From: Angelakisella sp.
GTDB taxonomy: Bacteria; Bacillota; Clostridia; Oscillospirales; Ruminococcaceae
DNA length: 7,673 bases
Reading direction: 5' to 3'
Assembly (NCBI GenBank): GCA_020024515.1
Contig: JAHHTR010000101.1
Span: forward strand, 1-7,673
Position 1 is the stretch's first letter, and each line of letters starts with the position of its first letter. Below are positions 1 to 5,604 of the stretch, one piece after another. The notes under the pieces were generated by a model. It saw only the letters and a program-made list of their open reading frames with translations. It searched no databases and had not been told where the DNA came from. Made by a program: the position numbers and the translations under genes.

Positions 1-42
1 ATATTACAAATTACACAAAAAATAATACAAAACCCAATAGTT

Positions 43-74
43 TTACATAAAAGCAAGTATATTGCTTTATGTAA
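43..74. repeat. imperfect hairpin upstream of the ferredoxin operon
   Basis: The arms at 43-56 and 62-74 pair over 13 bp with one bulged A and a 5-base loop. The stem is AT-rich and no clear T-run follows on either strand. It could be a terminator of a gene lying before the window, but this is weak. The rest of 1-280 is AT-rich and no gene is visible in it. Confidence 0.35.
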
Positions 75-236
75 TTATAAATATAAATATTGTAAAAGAA
101 AGAAAAATTTAAACAGTAAATATATATTATCATCAAATATATTGAAGTAATATTATACTTGTTTTTTTACGTATCAAAAAAATTTTTATTGTAATTTTTT
201 AATAATAAATAATCTCATCGTTTTACTTAGCATTAA

Positions 237-264
237 TTGAGAGTCTTCTGTATTTTGATACTAT
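237..264 (+). promoter_or_regulatory. possible promoter of the ferredoxin/membrane/arsR operon
   Basis: TTGAGA (237-242) matches five of six positions of the -35 consensus. It is followed after 16 bases by TACTAT (259-264), or after 19 bases by TATATT (262-267). Neither pairing is ideal. The site lies just upstream of the ribosome binding site AAGGAGAAG (268-276), which would leave a very short leader. An ArsR operator would be expected about here, but no convincing inverted repeat was found. Confidence 0.3.
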
Positions 265-280
265 ATTAAGGAGAAGAAAA

Positions 281-484
281 ATGGCATCAAAACATTATGC
301 ACAAGTAAATGAATATTGCGTGGCATGTGGTACTTGCATTAAAGTCTGTCCAATGTCCGCAATTTCTATTTGGAAAGGAGTTAAAGCCCAAATATATAAA
401 GTTCACTACATTGGTTGTGGTAAGTGTCCCACAGAATGTTCGGCAGGTACGATTGAATTAAAGGATAGGGAGGTTATAAAATGA
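281..484 (+). CDS. small 2x[4Fe-4S]-type ferredoxin with one cluster cysteine replaced
   Basis: A 67-residue soluble bacterial ferredoxin, presumably an electron carrier for the membrane protein encoded next. The first cluster motif is complete: C13-x2-C16-x2-C19-x3-C23-P. The second is Y43-x2-C46-x2-C49-x3-C53-S, so the first ligand is Tyr (codon TAC, one G-to-A step from TGC) and the usual Pro after the last Cys is Ser. C53 normally helps bind the first cluster and C23 the second, so the second cluster should have only C46, C49 and C23. It could be a [3Fe-4S] cluster or be unstable. The start is supported by AAGGAGAAG at 268-276. The TGA stop overlaps the ATG of the next gene (ATGA), which indicates coupling. 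It is an intact frame, but with the broken neighbour it may be losing function. Confidence 0.85.
   Translation: MASKHYAQVNEYCVACGTCIKVCPMSAISIWKGVKAQIYKVHYIGCGKCPTECSAGTIELKDREVIK
467..473 (+). promoter_or_regulatory. ribosome binding site fixing the start of the membrane gene at 481
   Basis: AGGGAGG lies 7 bases before the ATG at 481 and inside the end of the ferredoxin gene. It marks 481 as the original start of the membrane protein gene, although the long open frame now joins only after an A7 run at 490-496. The GTG at 521, the first apparent start in the long frame, has no such site. Confidence 0.75.
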
Positions 485-958
485 AAAGTAAAAAAACATT
501 GGTACGATTATCTTTGGATTGTGACTCCAATTTATCTTATTCTTGGATTTTTCAACATTATGTTTGCGTGGCTCGGTATGATTTTATTTTTTACAATGTT
601 TTTCCAAATGCTTTATGTTACATGGCTTGTGGGCAGTGGTGCTGAAAATTTACATCAAGTTGTAAAGCTATTTTGGACATTCAAACTACTATGGCAATGG
701 GCATATCACGGTACAGCAGTATCTCCATGGGTTTCCCAATTCTCTTTTGGATTTTACAGCATGATGCTCACTTCAACACTTATAGGTTTGATTGTTATGG
801 TGCTTTATAAACCACGTCGTTGGTGTGTATTTTATCCTATGGGTACTACAACACAGCTTATTTGTAAAGCACGTGCCGACAAACTTTCTACACAAACAAA
901 AGAGACCGAAACTGTTTGTTCCGATTGCAATAAAACAGGAGGTGATAACAATGCATAA
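481..958 (+). pseudogene. NapH-like 4Fe-4S membrane protein, frameshifted and internally deleted
   Basis: The intact family is a polytopic membrane protein of roughly 200 residues with Fe-S cysteine motifs, thought to pass electrons at the membrane. Here the ATG at 481 has a perfect ribosome binding site, but its frame ends at 643-645 after 54 codons. Dropping one A from the A7 run at 490-496 gives MKSKK-HWYDYLWIV and joins it to a long frame ending at 958 (about 158 residues). That frame still holds several hydrophobic segments (around 501-610, 730-810) and the family-like WTFKL, GFYSMMLTST and PMGTTTQ stretches. Two further defects are visible. The segment between FAWLG and the next TM helix is missing, including the CxxxC-type motif I expect there, and WCVxCP has become WCVFYP. 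A C-terminal CxxC (SDCNK) remains. The end overlaps arsR by 8 bases. Most likely a pseudogene; a sequencing error could explain the A7 but not the rest. Confidence 0.75.
937..946 (+). promoter_or_regulatory. strong ribosome binding site for the ArsR gene
   Basis: AGGAGGTGAT is an almost perfect complement to the 16S rRNA 3' end. It lies 4 bases before the ATG at 951. It settles the start of the regulator at 951 rather than at 792, where the same frame opens inside the membrane gene. Confidence 0.85.
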
Positions 959-1232
959 AAAAGCAAAACTTGTAGCTAATTTAATGGGGCTGCTTGCAAA
1001 TGAAAATCGCCTTTTAATTCTGTATGCCTTGCTTGAAGGCTCTAAAACGGTGAAAGAATTAAGTGAATTCGTTCCTGATATTTCTGCTCCTGCTCTTTCG
1101 CAACATCTACATAAACTGCGACACACAAATCTTATCTGGTCGAAAAAGAAATCTCACTATATTTATTATTCTATTGCTGATGAGCGTATCCGTAATTTAA
1201 TTAACTTACTTCAACGTGACTACTGCTCATAA
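951..1232 (+). CDS. ArsR/SmtB-family winged-helix regulator
   Basis: A 93-residue DNA-binding repressor-type protein. The N-terminal helices (MGLLANENRLLIL, about residues 11-23) match the ArsR dimer/HTH core. The recognition-helix region is APALSQHLHKLR (about 46-57), followed by the wing (SKKKSHYIYYSI). The classic ELCVCDL metal site of helix alpha-3 is absent; the matching stretch reads ELSEFVPDI. The only cysteine is near the C terminus (DYCS), so it is not a standard arsenic/cadmium sensor, and it could respond to redox state, another ligand or nothing. The gene overlaps the membrane gene by 8 bases and is last in the operon, so it probably represses its own operon. Unlike its partners it looks intact. 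The start at 951 follows from the strong site at 937-946. Confidence 0.88.
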   Translation: MHKKAKLVANLMGLLANENRLLILYALLEGSKTVKELSEFVPDISAPALSQHLHKLRHTNLIWSKKKSHYIYYSIADERIRNLINLLQRDYCS

Positions 1233-1356
1233 ACCTAATAACATTAAACTGTTGTCCGTATACTTTGATAATAATATTACCCATATCAGTATTGTATTCT
1301 TTTTCTAAGCTACGGAATAATATATGCTCATTTAGATGTTTAATTATTATTTCAAT
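1204..1356 (-). pseudogene. possible decayed coding fragment, unrecognised
   Basis: Reading the minus strand from 1356 gives 51 stop-free codons of protein-like composition, including LNEHILFRSLEKEY and NIIIKVYGQQFNVI. It lies between a stop at 1357-1359 and one at 1201-1203. There is no credible start codon or ribosome binding site, and the left end overlaps the 3' end of the arsR gene. It may be the relic of a lost gene or chance. I do not recognise a family. Confidence 0.2.
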
Positions 1357-1932
1357 TTATAGCTTAAATTCTTAAATAAAAATACTATCCATTTTATAAT
1401 TAAATATTAAATTTTTAAAACAACAACAAATATATATTAATAATTATTTTTAAGTATTAACCACCAGCTTCGTTGAGAAGTACATAAAAAGTTCAATTTG
1501 CAAAATTTATCTCAATTCACGCACCTACGAAATATACAACACAAATCGCTTGAACTACCAATTTGGATATGTCTTCATCACCTTTTTGGAATTTTAATTA
1601 TCTTTTATATATTTTTAGTAATAAACGATTATTGGATAAATTAAACTACAAACCACCGATTATATAAACAAGAAAATAGTTTATATAATCGGTGGTTATT
1701 CGTGTTTATTTTTACTTGACAAATACATAATACATATAGACAGTAACCTACACATCTCATAGTATTTTATCGTTTAACAATATTCTGTTTTGATAGATTA
1801 CATATTAAATATATTTTTTATAATATTGTTTTTATAATTCAACTTATAGTTTACCATATAGAAAATCACAAAATGTAAATGTACATTTCTACATATCTCT
1901 GTGTCAATCTCCATAACAATAGAGCTAAGCAT
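1233..1932. other. 700-base AT-rich intergenic region between converging operons
   Basis: No complete gene was found. It holds the possible minus-strand relic at its left end, a short plus-strand open stretch (1454-1597) without start or ribosome binding site, the perfect hairpin at 1651-1697, and a 12-base palindrome at 1877-1888. The region separates the plus-strand ferredoxin/arsR operon from the minus-strand c-di-GMP operon, whose 3' ends face each other. Confidence 0.6.
1651..1697. terminator. perfect 19-bp stem-loop, likely bidirectional terminator
   Basis: The arms at 1651-1669 and 1679-1697 are exact reverse complements with a 9-base loop. The base of the stem is the GC-richer AACCACCG/CGGTGGTT. 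T-rich but interrupted sequence follows on both strands (ATTCGTGTTTATTTTT on plus, TGTAGTTTAATTTA on minus). Its place between two converging operons fits a shared terminator. The T-tracts are poor, and it lies about 420 bases past arsR and 240 bases past the EAL-HDOD gene, so a small mobile or regulatory hairpin remains possible. Confidence 0.5.
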
Positions 1933-3147
1933 TTAAACATCTTTAAATGTAGCATCCACTTTTGCAACACAATCCACATAAATTCTAAGAACTTCATCAT
2001 CAGATACATTAATACATAAATCTTGCAAAGAAATTTTATTTATCTGATTTTCATAATCAATGATGAAATCTAATAATTGCGAATAAATATTTTCAGCTTT
2101 TCCCAAAAGAGCGTTTCTTACTTCGTCAGATATAGCAATATTTTCAAGAAGCTCTTCTTTGTTCTCACCAAGGATTTTATCAATGAGACTGAACATTCCC
2201 ATTAAAAATGCACTTTCCGTTTCGTCTGATTTAGATGATTTTTTAATTAGGCTTTCTGCAAACAATGCACGCAGAAAAGCCAAACGTGCAAGCTCGTCAA
2301 AGACTGTTTTGTTATTATTCCTTACTACAACCAACAACAACCACCGTCTTAAATTACTTGCACCCATTTTAATAACAGCAGTTTCCACTTTATCTATGAT
2401 ATGACCTCTATAATACTCCACAGTAGACATCTTTTGAAGTATTTTGTAGGTAAGCACAGTGTCTGTACGTATAATGTTGCAACATTTTGTAAAATCCACA
2501 TCATCTTTATCAAGCTCTGTCATAAGCATAACAAAAGTTGCCCAAGAAATCTGTTGCTCTTTCTTTTTGTATGTAACCGGACGCGAGAAAAAATATCCTT
2601 GAAATAGATTGTAACCGATTGACTTTGCCCATTCATATTCTTCGTCAGTTTCTACTTTTTCCGCAAGCAGAATTAAGGTATTCCCGAACTTCTTTGCAAT
2701 ATTCTCTTGTGCCACTCTATCCGTTAACATAAAATCCACTTTTAATATATCTACATACGGCAAAATTTGATCAAAATTAGGATCACCCAGATAATCATCC
2801 AGTGCAATGGTATATCCATGCTCTTTCAGTTTTGCTACCTTCTCAATCACTGCCGGGGTAATATTTACGTCTTCAAGCAATTCAATAACGATATCCTTTG
2901 AATCTACAAGCATTGGAAATTCTTCCAATATCAGTTCCTCAGTGAAATTCACAAAAGCCGGTTTTGAATTGGTAAGTGTACCCAATCCAAACAAAGTAAT
3001 TGCATCTGATAAGACACGCTTTGTAGCATAGTTTCCGTCAGTCACATTTGCCATAGAAAGTCTTTCTGCCTCTCGATATAATAATTCGTAACCATACACA
3101 TTATATTTATTATCAAAGATAGGCTGTCTAGCTAAAAAGGTATACAT
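1933..3147 (-). CDS. EAL-HDOD signalling protein (YuxH/CdgJ type)
   Basis: A 404-residue cytosolic protein with an EAL-type domain (about 1-190) and an HDOD domain (about 198-404). It should bind, and perhaps cleave, c-di-GMP. Candidate EAL residues are E21 (YELLYR in place of EALLR), N67 (FVNFT), E89 (IELLED), D117-D118, K136 (KVDF), E163/E166 (AEKVET) and Q183 (FQGYFFSRP). So the metal and catalytic positions are largely kept, but the loop normally DDFGTGYSS reads DDYLGDPNF. In this family a degenerate EAL domain often lacks phosphodiesterase activity and works as a regulator, so enzyme activity is uncertain. The HDOD part shows RTDTVLTYKILQKMS and AVIKMGASNLRRWL. It is last in the V4R/GGDEF operon, 81 bases after the cyclase, with its own good ribosome binding site (GTGAGGAG, 3153-3160). 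Confidence 0.9.
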   Translation of the reverse strand: MYTFLARQPIFDNKYNVYGYELLYREAERLSMANVTDGNYATKRVLSDAITLFGLGTLTNSKPAFVNFTEELILEEFPMLVDSKDIVIELLEDVNITPAVIEKVAKLKEHGYTIALDDYLGDPNFDQILPYVDILKVDFMLTDRVAQENIAKKFGNTLILLAEKVETDEEYEWAKSIGYNLFQGYFFSRPVTYKKKEQQISWATFVMLMTELDKDDVDFTKCCNIIRTDTVLTYKILQKMSTVEYYRGHIIDKVETAVIKMGASNLRRWLLLVVVRNNNKTVFDELARLAFLRALFAESLIKKSSKSDETESAFLMGMFSLIDKILGENKEELLENIAISDEVRNALLGKAENIYSQLLDFIIDYENQINKISLQDLCINVSDDEVLRIYVDCVAKVDATFKDV

Positions 3148-3228
3148 TTTTTCTCCTCACTACTTTATTATTAAAATTAGAACTTTTTCTAAATACCCTA
3201 TTGACAACTAGGCACCATAAATTACAAT

Positions 3229-4449
3229 TTACCGCGATATCTTCTTACTTTTCTTTAATGTATACATTTTTTCATCTGCCTGTTGCATAACATCTTCGAC
3301 TGTGATTTTCATTCCCTTTTTCACTTGGAAAACACCATAACTGATTGACATAGGAAAATCAGACGATTGTTCAGCAAGCATACCATTTAAATGTTCCATT
3401 TTATTAACAATGGTGGACTCCTCACAATTTAAAAAAAGTATTGCTATTTCATCTCCACCCAAACGACAAACCAAATCTACTGAACGTGTTATTTGCAAAA
3501 TTGTTTTGGCAACATATATTAAATATGTGTCACCTGCATTATGTCCAAAATTGTCATTTGCATACTTTAAGCCATCTAAATCAATCATGCAAAATGAAAA
3601 ATTAAGATTTTCCTCAATCATTCGTTTCAAATTTTCCAGACAGAAACGTCGATTATACAGCCCCGTTAATGCATCAGTATAAGCCATTTCCTCCATTTGC
3701 TCCTGATGCACCTTTTCCTCAGTAGCATCTACGATATAGTGGGCATACGCAGGTTGTTTATTCCATTGTACGGTATAAGAATGCACTTGAAAAATCTGTT
3801 TATCATGTCCAGCAAAATTACAAGCATATTCTGAAATGACCTCTTCGGAATTTTTTAAGTGGAAATCTTGAATATATGTAAACAATTCTGCATACCTTTC
3901 AGAATGAAATGTCTGTTCATCTACATCGTAAAAATTCTTTTCTGCGGACTTATTCATATAAACAATATCGCCGTTTTCCTTTGATGTTACAATAATCCAG
4001 TCGTTCAAGCCATCCATAACCGATTCCATAAATACCAGCATTTGTGACAGCATATCCGACTGTTTTTTTAGCTGAGCTTCACGTTCATCAAGTTGCTGCA
4101 CCATTTGATTAAACGATGTAGAAAAATCACCCAAAAAACTAACTTTGTGGTTGTAATCTCCATTAGCAACTTGATTTGCCTGCCATGTCAAATGTCGAAG
4201 TGCAGCATGTAATTCTTTCAAGCTTCCCGCAAAAAAATTATGCCTACTGGGTGGCTGAACATCCAAATTCCCTAATCGTAAATGATTTAGAAAAATATTG
4301 CACTCTAACAAACAAGTGGACAGATAATCCATCGCATCTTGCAAATCCACATCTTCCTCCGAACTGAGTTTAATTTCCTCTGTCAAAGGCTTATTGCACA
4401 CAATATTTCGTATTTGTTGTATTAGAATATCAGAATCACTTTTATTCAT
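3229..4449 (-). CDS. soluble HAMP-like/PAS/GGDEF diguanylate cyclase
   Basis: A 406-residue predicted diguanylate cyclase (2 GTP to c-di-GMP). Order: a helical N-terminal half with two HAMP-like units (about 40-125, with LRLGNLD and VANGDYNHKVSF) but no membrane helix; a coiled linker; a PAS domain (about 135-245); and GGDEF (about 255-406). The GGDEF part carries DALTGLYNRR (259-268), the metal-binding MIDLDGLKYAND around D290, FGHNAGD, and the active-site loop GGDEI (331-335). The last position is Ile instead of Phe, which is tolerated in active cyclases. An inhibitory I-site RSVD (322-325) sits exactly five residues before GGDE, so product inhibition is expected. The start overlaps the end of the V4R gene by 8 bases, so the two are probably co-translated and may form one sensor-cyclase unit. 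Confidence 0.92.
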   Translation of the reverse strand: MNKSDSDILIQQIRNIVCNKPLTEEIKLSSEEDVDLQDAMDYLSTCLLECNIFLNHLRLGNLDVQPPSRHNFFAGSLKELHAALRHLTWQANQVANGDYNHKVSFLGDFSTSFNQMVQQLDEREAQLKKQSDMLSQMLVFMESVMDGLNDWIIVTSKENGDIVYMNKSAEKNFYDVDEQTFHSERYAELFTYIQDFHLKNSEEVISEYACNFAGHDKQIFQVHSYTVQWNKQPAYAHYIVDATEEKVHQEQMEEMAYTDALTGLYNRRFCLENLKRMIEENLNFSFCMIDLDGLKYANDNFGHNAGDTYLIYVAKTILQITRSVDLVCRLGGDEIAILFLNCEESTIVNKMEHLNGMLAEQSSDFPMSISYGVFQVKKGMKITVEDVMQQADEKMYTLKKSKKISR

Positions 4450-4996
4450 TACTTATCCTATCTGCTTTATTTACATTTGCCTCAAAACGACACACGCGAG
4501 AACCCGTTGCCCAGCAGTCAATTTCTGTAACTACATAATCGCACTTTGTATAGGTTTTTAGAATACCTGCCAAAAAACCTTCATCATAATTACATACTGT
4601 CTCACCTGTAACCGGTAATCCTGAGCAATCTAAATCTTCACCAACTGTCAATATCGCATTTCCGGTTTCAACATCGAATTTTTCCACATGCAAAATACCA
4701 ATCTTACTTTCTTCGAGTACAGCTTGCAAGTTGGCAATAAATTGATTCAGTGGCAAAGTCAAGTCTAGTAAATGATTTGCAAACTCAATACCAGCCAACT
4801 CACCGGCACTTCTAAAAACTTCCACAGCAACATCATTTCCGAACTTTTTAACCAATACATCTTTAATTGTAAACTCAAACAATCTATATACATAAACCGG
4901 CATATTTTCTCCCAAATTTGTTCTGCCATCAAGTATATTACCAACTGATTCCCATGTAAAACAATTTTCATCTTCTGTATCAAATAACTTAAACAT
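4442..4996 (-). CDS. stand-alone V4R-domain sensor protein
   Basis: A 184-residue soluble protein, first in the operon. The C-terminal half is a V4R (4-vinyl reductase) small-molecule-binding domain, as in the sensor parts of XylR/DmpR/MopR-type regulators. The signature is YDEGFLAGIL (137-146) followed by EIDCWATGSRVCRF (158-171). C135, E158, C161 and C169 have the spacing 26-3-8 between zinc-binding residues I recall for MopR (C155, E178, C181, C189), so a structural zinc is expected. No output domain is present. Fusion of V4R to signalling domains elsewhere and the 8-base overlap with the cyclase suggest it modulates that cyclase. The ligand is unknown (aromatic compounds in the XylR group; other hydrophobic molecules or tetrapyrrole precursors in others). 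The start is supported by AAGGTGGAAG at 5001-5010. Confidence 0.85.
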   Translation of the reverse strand: MFKLFDTEDENCFTWESVGNILDGRTNLGENMPVYVYRLFEFTIKDVLVKKFGNDVAVEVFRSAGELAGIEFANHLLDLTLPLNQFIANLQAVLEESKIGILHVEKFDVETGNAILTVGEDLDCSGLPVTGETVCNYDEGFLAGILKTYTKCDYVVTEIDCWATGSRVCRFEANVNKADRISNE

Positions 4997-5130
4997 TTAT
5001 CTTCCACCTTTCATAATTTTCAATATTAATTCTATCCTAATTAAATACACAAGACTTTATTTGCAATCCGATTTTGTGTAACACCATACAGTTTACAGCG
5101 TAACATCAATATGTTTCACTTTATTTATCA

Positions 5131-5159
5131 ATAATAATATAAAATAAAAAAAATGTCAA
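5131..5159 (-). promoter_or_regulatory. near-consensus sigma-A promoter of the V4R/GGDEF/EAL-HDOD operon
   Basis: On the minus strand TTGACA (5154-5159) is a perfect -35 box, followed after 17 bases by TATTAT (5131-5136). It is the best promoter in the window. It predicts a transcript start near 5124 and a leader of about 128 bases before the V4R start. No GEMM (c-di-GMP) riboswitch core could be recognised in that leader. Confidence 0.65.
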
Positions 5160-5287
5160 TATACCACAAAATTTATGAAAATTAGTATTGTATAATTACA
5201 AATTTAAAAGTTGCCCTATTACAAAAAATAATGGAATAAAAAATCTATTGGTAAATATGATACAAAAATAACCACACAAACAATTAA

Positions 5288-5416
5288 TATTTTAGCTTGT
5301 GTGATTTTAATAAATTAGATATACTACAATATTTAAAGGATAACTTGGTACCAATCGAAGAACCGATTACTCACACATTTGAGAATATTACAAGTGATCA
5401 GATTTGTGTTCACTAA
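5288..5416 (+). pseudogene. possible 3' relic of a gene preceding the methyltransferase
   Basis: An open stretch of 42 codons ending in TAA at 5414-5416, with protein-like composition (DFNKLDILQYLKDNL, EEPITHTFENI). It has no start codon at its left end, where an in-frame stop sits at 5285-5287. It ends 17 bases before the ATG of the methyltransferase fragment, as expected for the last part of an upstream operon partner. A weak 7-bp hairpin (5273-5279 with 5297-5303) overlaps its left end. No family recognised. The rest of 5160-5433 shows no gene. Confidence 0.3.
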
Positions 5417-5433
5417 TTTGAGGAAGATAAAGC

Positions 5434-5589
5434 ATGAATAACAAGAAAAGAGTCCTGTCCCTGTTTAGTAGATGTGGTGGAATGGATATAGAATTTGAAG
5501 GAATGTTTAGGTGTTTAAAGAGATCGATTAATACAAATATTCATCCTAGTTGGATAGTAGAAGAAGCTGGACTTGTTCATATAGACTAA
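5434..5589 (+). pseudogene. N-terminal relic of a C5 DNA methyltransferase
   Basis: A 51-codon frame that starts like DNA (cytosine-5) methyltransferases: RVLSLFS-x-CGGMDI-x-FEG, then LKRSINTNIHPSWIVEE. It then breaks off after only AGLVHID. An intact enzyme of this kind has several hundred residues; target recognition and all catalytic motifs (including PCQ) are missing here. Two glycines of the SAM-binding motif I are also replaced: FSGCGG reads FSRCGG (R13) and the second Gly of GMDIGFE is Glu (E20). Both are single G-to-A steps. A ribosome binding site (GAGGAAG) is still present upstream. Read as the remains of a restriction-modification or orphan methylase gene removed by a deletion with a right end near 5555. 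The peptide cannot be an active methylase. Confidence 0.75.
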
Positions 5590-5604
5590 TGAGTTTTAGT
5601 TTTT

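Noticed and set aside
490..497. A-AAA-AAC slippery heptamer as programmed -1 frameshifting in the membrane gene
   Set aside because: The heptamer is out of phase with the ATG frame, and restoring the protein needs +1 (or -2), not -1. Seven A bases are also short for strong transcript slippage.
773..1126. Minus-strand frame of 117 codons
   Set aside because: It is antisense to the membrane and arsR genes, with biased, non-protein-like composition and no ribosome binding site.
792..1232. 146-residue version of the ArsR protein starting at 792
   Set aside because: The extra N terminus lies inside the membrane gene and has no homology or ribosome binding site; the strong site at 937-946 fixes the start at 951.
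1454..1597. Short plus-strand open frame in the 700-base gap
   Set aside because: No start codon, no ribosome binding site and no recognisable sequence; too short to support.
1716..1744. TTGACA as a plus-strand promoter
   Set aside because: No -10 box at a suitable distance and no plus-strand gene follows.
1877..1888. 12-base palindrome AAATGTACATTT as an operator
   Set aside because: Short AT-rich palindromes are expected by chance here, and it lies downstream of the EAL-HDOD gene, not near a promoter.
4765..5007. 80-codon minus-strand frame overlapping the V4R gene start
   Set aside because: It is an out-of-frame shadow of the V4R gene, which has clear domain motifs in its own frame.
4997..5124. 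c-di-GMP riboswitch in the leader of the V4R operon
   Set aside because: The leader length would allow one, but no GEMM core or paired tetraloop/receptor pattern could be seen.
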